A DNA stretch of 32,173 nt from Candidatus Riflebacteria bacterium HGW-Riflebacteria-2 (lineage in GTDB: Bacteria > Muiribacteriota > Ozemobacteria > Ozemobacterales > Ozemobacteraceae). The stretch is from NCBI GenBank assembly GCA_002839435.1, contig PGYA01000052.1, forward strand, positions 1 through 32,173, given 5' to 3'. Below, one piece after another: positions 8,458-15,536 of this stretch. The notes beneath the pieces were generated by a model, which made no database searches, was not told where the DNA came from, and saw only the letters and a program-made list of their open reading frames with translations. Positions within the stretch are counted from its first letter, which is position 1; every line of letters starts with the position of its first letter. The translations under genes and the position numbers were made by a program.

Positions 8458-9735
8458 ATGGCGCAGCGAGGTATTCGCGAATATCACGGAAAGAGAATGC
8501 TGGCAAGGCATCTTGACAGTTTCATCAAGCAGGGAGTAGGTTATGAAGGCCATATCGTGCTGGTCGATGAAAACACTGACTGGAAAAAGCTCGAAAAGGA
8601 AAACCCCTGGCTTAAAAAGGAAAAGCTGGTAGCCAAACCCGACCAGCTTTTTGGCAAGCGAGGAAAGCACGGTCTGGTTCTGGTTAACAAGAACCTCGCC
8701 GAAACCCGCAAGTGGATCGAAGAACGCCTCGGCAAAAAGCAGGTAGTGAACGGCATCGAAGGTACGCTGACGCATTTTATCATCGAGCCCTGTGTCGCTC
8801 ATGAAGCCGAGTATTATGCCGCCATCAAATCAGCGGCCGAATGTGATTATATATATTTTTCGCTCGAGGGCGGCATCAACGTCGAAGAAAACTGGGATAA
8901 AGTCGTTACCATCAAGGTCCCGGTTCTTGGTGGTATCGAAGAAGTCGCCGCCGAAGTCGATAAGGCAATGCCAGCCGAGCTCGGCAAAAATCGAGAACTG
9001 GTCGCCAACTTTCTGCGCGGCCTCTATCGCTATTTTGCCGCCATGCATTTCGCTTATCTCGAAATCAATCCTTTCGCCATCGCCGGAAAGAAGATCGTTC
9101 CGCTCGATATGGTCGCCAAGCTCGACGATACTGCTGAATTTCTCTGCACCGAAATGTGGGGCAGTGATATCGAATTCCCGGCCGCTTTTGGGCAGAATCT
9201 CAGCCCTGAAGAAAGCAAGATTCGCGAACTGGATGCGCTCTCAGGCGCATCTCTTAAGCTGACGCTTCTTAATCCTGACGGCATCGTTTGGAACATGGTT
9301 GCCGGGGGCGGCGCGTCAGTTATCTACGCCGACACGGTCTGCGACCTTGGTTACTCAAAAGAACTCGCGATGTACGGCGAGTATTCGGGTAATCCAAGCA
9401 CCAGCCTGACCTATGAATACGCCAAAGTCGTGCTCGATCTGATGACGCGCAAAGCTGATAAGAAGAAGCGCCCCAAGACCCTTATTCTCGGCGGCGGTAT
9501 AGCGAACTTCACCGACGTGGCCAAGACATTTACCGGTATTATCAAGGCTCTTAATGAATACGGCGACAAGCTCAAAAAGGTCAATGCCCGTATTTTCGTG
9601 CGCCGTGGCGGCCCCAACTATCAGGAAGGCCTTGCCAACCTCAAGGCAGCTGCTGAAAAACTTGGCGTGCCGATTGAAGTACATGGCCCTGAATACCACA
9701 TGACCCGCGTCGTAGCAGACGCCCTCAAATTCTGA
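8458..9735 (+). CDS. aclB: ATP-citrate lyase, small subunit AclB (ATP-grasp)
   Basis: Small subunit of two-subunit ATP-citrate lyase (citrate + ATP + CoA to acetyl-CoA + oxaloacetate + ADP + Pi), cytoplasmic. The 425-aa product is homologous to the beta subunit of succinyl-CoA synthetase. The N-terminal two thirds form the ATP-grasp part, with LEINPFAI near its end, a motif shared with succinyl-CoA synthetase beta. The rest forms the flavodoxin-like part, with glycine loops MVAGGGASV and LGGGIANFTD. Length and order (aclB then aclA, 23 nt apart) match the bacterial aclBA arrangement known from green sulfur bacteria. An ATG at 8422 is in frame, but the ATG at 8458 has a good Shine-Dalgarno (AGGAGA, 7 nt), sits downstream of the predicted promoter, and begins MAQRGIREY, which fits the family start. 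It is expected to be co-transcribed with aclA. Confidence 0.93.
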   Translation: MAQRGIREYHGKRMLARHLDSFIKQGVGYEGHIVLVDENTDWKKLEKENPWLKKEKLVAKPDQLFGKRGKHGLVLVNKNLAETRKWIEERLGKKQVVNGIEGTLTHFIIEPCVAHEAEYYAAIKSAAECDYIYFSLEGGINVEENWDKVVTIKVPVLGGIEEVAAEVDKAMPAELGKNRELVANFLRGLYRYFAAMHFAYLEINPFAIAGKKIVPLDMVAKLDDTAEFLCTEMWGSDIEFPAAFGQNLSPEESKIRELDALSGASLKLTLLNPDGIVWNMVAGGGASVIYADTVCDLGYSKELAMYGEYSGNPSTSLTYEYAKVVLDLMTRKADKKKRPKTLILGGGIANFTDVAKTFTGIIKALNEYGDKLKKVNARIFVRRGGPNYQEGLANLKAAAEKLGVPIEVHGPEYHMTRVVADALKF

Positions 9736-9758
9736 GAGCATAAGGAAGGAACCGCAAA

Positions 9759-11600
9759 ATGAGTCGTCCAGATTATCTTCTGTTTGATAGAACCACCAGG
9801 GCGCTGATTTATGGCCTGCAGACAAAAGCCGTGCAGCGCATGCTCGATTTCGATTACTGCTGTCGGCGTGATACCCCGTCGGTCGGGGCGATGATCGACC
9901 CGGGCAAAAATGGCTCAGAAAAAATGTTCTGGGGCAAGAAAGAGATTTTCATTCCGGTCTATGCCGATATCAAATCGGCGCTGATGGCCAACCCCGATAT
10001 AGATGTATTCATCAACTTCGCTTCGTTCCGCAGTGCTTACGACACCACCATTGAAGCCATGGCCTTCGATCAGATGCGAACTCTGGTTGTAATCGCCGAG
10101 GGCATTCCTGAACGCCAGGCTCGTCACATGCGCGCGCTTTCGCAGCAGCGCGGCAAGGTCATTATCGGCCCTGCCACCGTCGGCGGCATCACGGCCGGCG
10201 CCTTCAAAGTCGCCAATACAGGCGGAACCATCGAAAGCATAATCGAGTCGAAGCTGCACCGGCCGGGCTCGGTCGGCTTCGTCAGCAAGTCTGGCGGCAT
10301 GTCGAACGAGGCCTATAACATCGTAGCCCTCAATACCGACGGGTTGTATGAAGGTGTGGCAATAGGCGGCGATGCCTATGCCGGCTCGACTCTGCTCGAG
10401 CATCTGCTGCGCTTTGAAGCGAACCCGGCCATCAAGATGCTGGTCTGCCTTGGCGAAGTTGGCGGCGAAGAAGAATGGAGCATCGTCGAAGCGGTCAAGA
10501 GCAAAAAGATTACCAAACCGCTGGTAATGTGGGTTACCGGCACTTCGATCAAGTATATGCCCAAGGGCATTCAGTTCGGTCATGCCGGCGCCAAGGCCGA
10601 TGCTAAGCGCGAAACCGCAGAAGCCAAAAATGCCGCACTTAAAGAAGTTGGCGTTGTTGTGCCGCAGTCATTTGATGACTACGACAAGGCAATCAGGGAA
10701 ACCTACCAAAAGCTTGTTAAAAAGGGCGTTATCAAGCCGGCAGCCGATGTCGAACCGCCGGTCATTCCGATGGATTATGCGGAAGCAGTTGCGCGCAATC
10801 TTGTGCGCAAACCGACCAACTTCACCTGCACTATTTCCGATGACTCGAAAGACGAGCTGCTCTATGCCGGTCACAAGATCAGCAAAATTATCGGTGAAGG
10901 CTATACGGTCGGTGAAACGATTGGTCTGCTCTGGTTCAAGGAGCGCCTGCCGCGCTGGGCCGCCGACTTTATGGAAATGGTTCTCAAACTTTGTGCCGAC
11001 CATGGCCCTGCCGTTTCAGGTGCGCACAACACAATCGTGACGGCGCGCGCCGGTCGCGATCTGATGAGTTCTGTGGCCGCCGGTCTTCTTACTATCGGAC
11101 CGCGTTTTGGTGGTGCGGTTGCCGGTGCGGCGCTGATGTTCAAGGCCGCCGTCGATGAAGGGCAGACGCCACAGCAGTTCATTTCGGTCATGAAGAAAAA
11201 GAATGTCAAGATTCAGGGTATCGGGCACCGCATCAAGAGCCTGAAAAATCCTGATATGCGCGTTGTGCTGCTCAAGGATTACGCGGGCAAGCATTTTCCG
11301 AAGACCCGCCTGCTCGACTTTGCTCTCGAAGTTGAACAGCTGACGACTTCCAAGAAGGATACGCTCATACTCAACGTTGATGGCGCAATCGGAGTGCTGT
11401 CGGTCGATATGATGCACGGCCTCGGCTGGGACGAAGAGAGAATACAATCGGTCGTTGACAGCGGCGGCCTCAACGGGATGTTTCTGCTCGGGCGTACGAT
11501 CGGTATGATCGGGCACTACATGGATCAGAACCGCCAGAAGGCAAGTCTCTATCGGCATCCATGGGATGACATTCTCTACGATCTCCCGGTTGCAGATTAA
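9759..11600 (+). CDS. aclA: ATP-citrate lyase, large subunit AclA
   Basis: Large catalytic subunit, 613 aa, close to the roughly 610 aa of green sulfur bacterial AclA. Residues about 1-330 form the CoA-binding and CoA-ligase part; His275 in FGHAGAKAD matches the phosphohistidine that carries phosphate from ATP to citrate (His760 in human ACLY). Residues about 340-613 form a citrate-synthase-like domain that cleaves citryl-CoA, with DHGPAVSGAHNT (414-425) and GIGHRIKSLKNPD (487-499) as its conserved segments. The start has a strong Shine-Dalgarno (AAGGAAGG) and follows aclB by 23 nt. A strong hairpin terminator follows the stop. The enzyme could serve a reductive TCA cycle or citrate breakdown; this window does not show the other key enzymes needed to choose. 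Confidence 0.95.
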   Translation: MSRPDYLLFDRTTRALIYGLQTKAVQRMLDFDYCCRRDTPSVGAMIDPGKNGSEKMFWGKKEIFIPVYADIKSALMANPDIDVFINFASFRSAYDTTIEAMAFDQMRTLVVIAEGIPERQARHMRALSQQRGKVIIGPATVGGITAGAFKVANTGGTIESIIESKLHRPGSVGFVSKSGGMSNEAYNIVALNTDGLYEGVAIGGDAYAGSTLLEHLLRFEANPAIKMLVCLGEVGGEEEWSIVEAVKSKKITKPLVMWVTGTSIKYMPKGIQFGHAGAKADAKRETAEAKNAALKEVGVVVPQSFDDYDKAIRETYQKLVKKGVIKPAADVEPPVIPMDYAEAVARNLVRKPTNFTCTISDDSKDELLYAGHKISKIIGEGYTVGETIGLLWFKERLPRWAADFMEMVLKLCADHGPAVSGAHNTIVTARAGRDLMSSVAAGLLTIGPRFGGAVAGAALMFKAAVDEGQTPQQFISVMKKKNVKIQGIGHRIKSLKNPDMRVVLLKDYAGKHFPKTRLLDFALEVEQLTTSKKDTLILNVDGAIGVLSVDMMHGLGWDEERIQSVVDSGGLNGMFLLGRTIGMIGHYMDQNRQKASLYRHPWDDILYDLPVAD

Positions 11601-11618
11601 CTTAAAACAGCCTCTATG

Positions 11619-11657
11619 AGAACGGCCGCCTGAGAAATCCGGCGGCCGTTCTGTTTT
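11619..11657 (+). terminator. Rho-independent terminator after aclA
   Basis: A 12-bp GC-rich perfect stem, AGAACGGCCGCC (11619-11630) pairing with GGCGGCCGTTCT (11641-11652), has a 10-nt loop and is followed by GTTTTG. An AAAACAG stretch on the other side may let it also act on the minus strand, where the small lmo0937-type gene ends at 11662. Confidence 0.8.
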
Positions 11658-11661
11658 GTGA

Positions 11662-11811
11662 TCAAATTGGCTTTCGGCCCCCGACGATACGTAACAGAAT
11701 AATGATAATGGCTACAACGAGCAGGACGTGAATAAATCCGTTGATCGTATATGATGAAACCATTCCCAACAGCCAGCCTATTATCAAAACAGCTGCAATC
11801 AACTCTAACAT
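11662..11811 (-). CDS. Small lmo0937-family (DUF5670) membrane protein
   Basis: A 49-aa protein made of two hydrophobic segments (about 4-18 and 25-41) separated by a short SSYTINGF turn, ending in a basic GGRKPI tail. The pattern WLLG.VSSYT..GFIH.LLV.AI...LLR matches the small lmo0937-type membrane proteins found in many bacteria, whose function is unknown. An ATG at 11820 is in frame, but the ATG at 11811 has AAAGGA at a proper distance. It sits 119 nt downstream of the hydrolase gene and shares the terminator region with convergent aclA. The company of a PRC-barrel protein and a rubredoxin suggests a stress-related role; this is inference from context. Confidence 0.8.
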   Translation of the reverse strand: MLELIAAVLIIGWLLGMVSSYTINGFIHVLLVVAIIIILLRIVGGRKPI

Positions 11812-11930
11812 ATAAGACATCCTTTCTTTTAAGTGCTGGCTTCAACATCTGTTGCCAGCGATTTCGCAGAAACTAGTTTGTTCGGCAAGTTGCTATAATC
11901 GTAATGCTCCCTGACAGCCGGCGAAGGCCC

Positions 11931-12746
11931 TCAACCGACGAATTTTGCCAGTTCCGTGTTGAATTTGTCTCTCTCTTCTAAGAACAATCCGTGCCCGCTT
12001 TTTTCGAATGGAATCAGCGTTGCTCCTTCTATTCCAGCTGCCATGGCTTCGCCCAGGTGAAATGGACAAATCTGGTCATGTCTTGAGTGAAAGATCGCCG
12101 TTGGAACACTTACGTTTCTTAATTCTTCACGCAAATCGGTGTCTCTTAAAGCCGTCAGGCAGGCTAAGGTAGCATGGGGGGAAGCTTCCATTCCCATGTC
12201 GTAAAACCATTCGGCCATTTTAGGCGTGACGGTATTTTCGTGGTGGAAAAAGATTTTGCCAAAACTTTCCACAAGACTGGGCCTGTCGGTGAGGCAAACT
12301 TCAATGAATGCATCAACGGCGGCCGTTTCGAGGCCGTATGGAAACCCGGATCTTTTGGTGAAACAGGGGGCTGCAGCACCAAAAAGTGCCAGTCTGGCCA
12401 CTCTTGCGCCCTTATGATGAGTCATGTAATGCAAAGAGACGGCGCCTCCCATTGAATGCCCGGCCAACGTGACCTCGTTCAAATCAAGAGTCTCAAGAAC
12501 TTTTATGATATCATCGGCGAAGACATCGTAGTTATAGTCGCCCCAGGGCCCTGACGATTTGCCGAATCCCCGTAACGAAATTCCGACACATCGATAGCCC
12601 TGTTTTACCAGATGGGTGAACTGGTATTCAAACATCTCATGGCTCAGTGGCCACCCTGGAATAAAGACTATCGTTTTGCCTTTTCCCCAATCCCGGATGT
12701 GGAGGCGGACATTCGACTCAACTTCGATAAACTCGGAATTTTTCAT
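11931..12746 (-). CDS. Alpha/beta-hydrolase (non-haem haloperoxidase/esterase-like)
   Basis: Soluble hydrolase of 271 aa from the ATG at 12746, which has GAGGAG 6 nt upstream; longer versions from upstream starts add a basic tail without family support. The catalytic triad is visible: nucleophile Ser98 in GHSMGG, Asp224 in HSRHDQICPF and His252 in KSGHGLF. FIPGWPLS (28-35) forms the HGxP-like oxyanion region. The substrate cannot be told. The protein is most like the short haloperoxidase/esterase hydrolases that cover small esters or lactones. It lies 41 nt downstream of the rubredoxin gene on the same strand, so the two are probably co-transcribed. Confidence 0.85.
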   Translation of the reverse strand: MKNSEFIEVESNVRLHIRDWGKGKTIVFIPGWPLSHEMFEYQFTHLVKQGYRCVGISLRGFGKSSGPWGDYNYDVFADDIIKVLETLDLNEVTLAGHSMGGAVSLHYMTHHKGARVARLALFGAAAPCFTKRSGFPYGLETAAVDAFIEVCLTDRPSLVESFGKIFFHHENTVTPKMAEWFYDMGMEASPHATLACLTALRDTDLREELRNVSVPTAIFHSRHDQICPFHLGEAMAAGIEGATLIPFEKSGHGLFLEERDKFNTELAKFVG

Positions 12747-12787
12747 TCTCTTCTCCTCAGTTTTCCTCTCACTTTGCCCCGAAATTC

Positions 12788-12946
12788 TCAGACCTTTTCG
12801 AATTGATCTTTTCCAACTCCGCATTCAGGACAAACCCATGTGCTTGGGAGATCGTCGAATTTTGTCCCAGCAGCGATGTCCTGAGTCGAATCCCCTTGGG
12901 CCGGGTCATAAATGTAACCGCACACAATGCATTTGTACTTTTCCAT
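12788..12946 (-). CDS. Rubredoxin
   Basis: A 52-aa one-iron electron carrier. The four iron-binding cysteines appear as CIVCGYIYDP (Cys6, Cys9) and CPECGVGK (Cys39, Cys42), with standard spacing; ST-W precedes the second pair as usual, and the length is typical. TAAGGAG lies about 8 nt before the ATG. In anaerobes and microaerophiles rubredoxins pass electrons to rubrerythrin, flavodiiron proteins or superoxide reductase; none of these is adjacent, so the partner is unknown. It lies between a PRC-barrel gene and a hydrolase gene on the same strand. Confidence 0.93.
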   Translation of the reverse strand: MEKYKCIVCGYIYDPAQGDSTQDIAAGTKFDDLPSTWVCPECGVGKDQFEKV

Positions 12947-13057
12947 AGTTTTTCTCCTTAATGATTCGTATTTATTTTTCAGGAATTTTCGTAATCAAAA
13001 CAGCGGGTGCTTCTTTTAGGGCAAGCTCCTGGGCATGTGTAAGTGCGATTTCCGGCT

Positions 13058-13843
13058 TTATTTCTTGAGGCCGGGGCTTTCTTGACAAAACTCTTTTGCA
13101 AGGCCGGTTTTGTTGGTCATGCTTTCTTCAAACTCAGCATGCCCTGCCGCTGGCATATCGCCCCAGTAGCCTGGGCGATTGTAATGCTTATGCAGCTGGG
13201 CCTCATAATCACGGTTCAGGAGAAATTCTTCCGAGTATTCAGGTGATTTCTTAATGAGTTCGAGAGAAAGTCCAACGAAGACTTTTTCTTCTTGCCAACT
13301 GACGCGTTCGATCCATTGCGGCGAAACAAGAACCTTTTTTCCCGGCAACCAGTTTCGCGTATTGATAACCAGATAACGAATTGCCCATGCCTTGTCATCG
13401 ATGATGAAATCCTCAACATGGCCAATTTCGCCATCGGAGGCCTGAATGTAATATTTGCTCACGTTCTTGGTGCTGCGCAAACCAGGATTCCAAGTTTTTT
13501 TATGATGGTCTAAAGAGCCACCATAGTATATTGGCCAGCCGAAATACTTGTAGTAATGATCCTCAAATTGTCTTGAGACCGGCTTGTCATTGCTTATGGC
13601 CGGACTGTCTTCAATCTGCTTTCTGGTCAAATTAACGGTGATATGGCGCTCTTCAGTTTTCACGCCAGTCAAGGCATACGGGGAGATCAGCACCTGCCTG
13701 TCGGCGAGCCAGGTTCCTGTTTCAGCAATCAGATAACGAATGGTCCAGTGCTGATCATCGAAGTAGAATTCTTTGACAGTTCCGATTTCGCCATCGATTC
13801 CTTGCAGCGCGTATCCGGTCAGTGTTTGGGCTTTGTATAGCAT
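13058..13843 (-). CDS. Protein with two PRC-barrel domains
   Basis: 261 aa from the ATG at 13843, chosen because AAAGGA lies 8 nt before it (a GTG at 13867 is the upstream alternative). Two PRC-barrel repeats are visible: residues about 2-75 (DGEIGTVKEFYFDDQHWTIR, then LISPYAL) and about 135-210 (DGEIGHVEDFIIDDKAWAIR, then LVSPQWI). The linker contains an aromatic, His-rich stretch with YYKYFGWPIYYGG. The C-terminal tail is charged. PRC-barrel proteins of this two-copy type are common in environmental bacteria, and their role is not settled; stress response is often suggested. It probably leads a minus-strand unit with rubredoxin, hydrolase and the lmo0937-type peptide. Past its stop another minus-strand frame stays open (see findings). 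Confidence 0.85.
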   Translation of the reverse strand: MLYKAQTLTGYALQGIDGEIGTVKEFYFDDQHWTIRYLIAETGTWLADRQVLISPYALTGVKTEERHITVNLTRKQIEDSPAISNDKPVSRQFEDHYYKYFGWPIYYGGSLDHHKKTWNPGLRSTKNVSKYYIQASDGEIGHVEDFIIDDKAWAIRYLVINTRNWLPGKKVLVSPQWIERVSWQEEKVFVGLSLELIKKSPEYSEEFLLNRDYEAQLHKHYNRPGYWGDMPAAGHAEFEESMTNKTGLAKEFCQESPGLKK

Positions 13844-13972
13844 GGCAGTAATCCTTTCACTCTTCACATATCTAATTTATACAATTCATGCAAGGGTATT
13901 GAAATCCTTGACTGCCCCCATAATGATGGTGACAAGTCACTAGCTTATGCTCATCCGGCATTGTCCCACGGC

Positions 13973-14001
13973 TGGACAAAACCTCACTTTCTAATTATGC
14001 T
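13973..14001 (+). promoter_or_regulatory. Sigma-70-type promoter candidate
   Basis: TGGACA (13973-13978, 5/6 to the -35 consensus) is followed after 17 bp by TATGCT (13996-14001, 4/6 to the -10 consensus). It lies 27 bp upstream of the ATG at 14029, in the space between divergent genes, and fits as the promoter for the plus-strand gene. Confidence 0.4.
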
Positions 14002-14028
14002 TAGCTGGTAGAGGAAATAGTTGTACTT

Positions 14029-14646
14029 ATGAGGATTGCAGGAGCCATTATAATTTTCGCCCTGGTCGGCGCACTGGCTTTTTATGCCTTTAATAGTCGC
14101 GCTGGTTCTGTTGTTTACGCCAAACTCAGCGTTGAAAGTCTGTTTGCCGCAGTTGGCCTTAGTCTCGACGACAATCTACACAGGGATATAAAGACATACC
14201 GTGAGATTTATGCCGCACAGGGCTTTATGGCGCTTTATCGCGAGTGCTACGGAATCGCGCTCGATTCAAATAAATTCGATTTTGCCCGTCAATTTGCGGC
14301 AGTCAGCACTATTCTGGTTATCAGCCAGCAGGAGATTGATTCTGATACTCTGCGTGCCAGCGCCCAGAGACTTTTTATCAACTTCTGCCGTCTGAGTCTA
14401 GTAGACAAGATTTCGGCGGTGCAGATAAACGATCTTGTGGTCGCTCACCGCCTGTTCGAGAATAATGCGGAGACAGTCGCGCTCTGGAACGATTATCTCA
14501 ACCATGTCTGGAACCGTGAAGTAAGGCCGCGCATAAGGCGCTACGGAACCATCGACGATAACGATCGCAGGTTTATCGGCCTGCGCGAAAACTTTGCGGC
14601 CGAGGCCTCGGCTTTGCTCAGCCGTCACGGCCGCAGCCTGAACTAG
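14029..14646 (+). CDS. Hypothetical membrane-anchored protein
   Basis: 205 aa that I do not recognise. Residues about 3-20 form one hydrophobic segment (uncleaved anchor or signal peptide), followed by a largely helical soluble region rich in Arg, Phe and Leu, probably in the periplasm. There are no cysteine motifs, repeats or catalytic signatures that I can name. AGAGGAA lies 11 nt upstream of the ATG, and a promoter candidate ends 27 nt upstream. Its stop is only 6 nt from the stop of the convergent methyltransferase gene, leaving no room for a terminator between them. Confidence 0.7.
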   Translation: MRIAGAIIIFALVGALAFYAFNSRAGSVVYAKLSVESLFAAVGLSLDDNLHRDIKTYREIYAAQGFMALYRECYGIALDSNKFDFARQFAAVSTILVISQQEIDSDTLRASAQRLFINFCRLSLVDKISAVQINDLVVAHRLFENNAETVALWNDYLNHVWNREVRPRIRRYGTIDDNDRRFIGLRENFAAEASALLSRHGRSLN

Positions 14647-14652
14647 ATTTGT

Positions 14653-15417
14653 TCAGATCTTGTATTTTTTCAGGCCGACGCTGAAGAGCTGGTTCATTTC
14701 TGGGCTGAAGCCCCCATCAGCCATGTGAATGGTGATGTTGGGAAGTGGCAGGTGCTTGCCGTTGAAAAAACGCTCGACTTCAATCAGTGCCAGATGCGAT
14801 TTTTCGCCTTCCTTGGGCAGCACGAACTGCAGGCGTTTGAGTCCGAAGTTGCAGGGCTTGAGGTATTCGAGTACTTCATAAAAGCGGGAACTCGGAATAA
14901 TAAAGCAGAAACGTCCGCCATAAGGCAGCATATAGCTTGCTGCATCGATAAAGTCTTTGAGGGTGCCGTTGAGTTCGTGGCGGGCGCTGGCGCGGCCGGG
15001 GCGGGTTGGCAGGCGGCCGCTGCCGGCCTGAAAGTATGGCGGATTCGACACGACCAGGTCGCAGTTTTCCGGAAGAATATGAGCCGGAATATCACGCACG
15101 TCAAGCTGTTCGAAGCTGATATCGGTAAATTGTTGATTAAGCTGGCAGTTTCGCTGTGACAGTTCGACGAGGTCTTCCTGCAGTTCGTAGCCGGTTATAA
15201 AGAGACCGGAGTGGCGATACTTGATGAGAAACGCAAGAATGCCGCTGCCAGCACCAAGGTCGGCGGCGGTGTGCATGTCGGGGCTGAACTTAACGAAACT
15301 GGCGAGCAGCAGGGTGTCGATGGCAAAGGCGGTGCCATCGATTTTCTGTATCAACTTCAGGTCTGTGCCCGGTATTGTGTCGAGGCGTTCATCGACGTCG
15401 ATAAGTGGTTTTTCCAT
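14653..15417 (-). CDS. tRNA1(Val) A37 N6-methyltransferase-like protein (TrmN6/YfiC family)
   Basis: SAM-dependent methyltransferase of 254 aa from the ATG at 15417. Rossmann motif I is DLGAGSGILAF (53-63), and the N6-adenine catalytic motif NPPY is at 125-128. The opening DERLDTI and the IQK...AIDTLLLA segment match the start of TrmN6/YfiC-type enzymes, which methylate adenosine 37 of tRNA1(Val). An in-frame ATG at 15477 would add 20 residues without family support; neither start has a convincing Shine-Dalgarno. The family assignment is firm, while the exact substrate is inferred. It is divergent from the secreted nucleotidase gene. Confidence 0.83.
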   Translation of the reverse strand: MEKPLIDVDERLDTIPGTDLKLIQKIDGTAFAIDTLLLASFVKFSPDMHTAADLGAGSGILAFLIKYRHSGLFITGYELQEDLVELSQRNCQLNQQFTDISFEQLDVRDIPAHILPENCDLVVSNPPYFQAGSGRLPTRPGRASARHELNGTLKDFIDAASYMLPYGGRFCFIIPSSRFYEVLEYLKPCNFGLKRLQFVLPKEGEKSHLALIEVERFFNGKHLPLPNITIHMADGGFSPEMNQLFSVGLKKYKI

Positions 15418-15536
15418 AGCAGGCAAGCTTATAACACCCGCCGCAAATCTGCAACCGGCTTGCGTACATTTCTTCATCCAGCTGTAGAAAAAATCTGGTA
15501 AAATGATTGAAATGGATTTTGAAAGGATCTTTTAGC

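Noticed and set aside
9915..10583. 222-codon minus-strand frame inside aclA
   Set aside because: Antisense to a fully conserved AclA; such frames arise from the codon pattern of GC-rich genes.
11597..11848. 83-codon minus-strand frame overlapping the lmo0937-type gene
   Set aside because: It passes through the terminator and is in a different frame from the 49-aa family protein, which is clearly recognisable.
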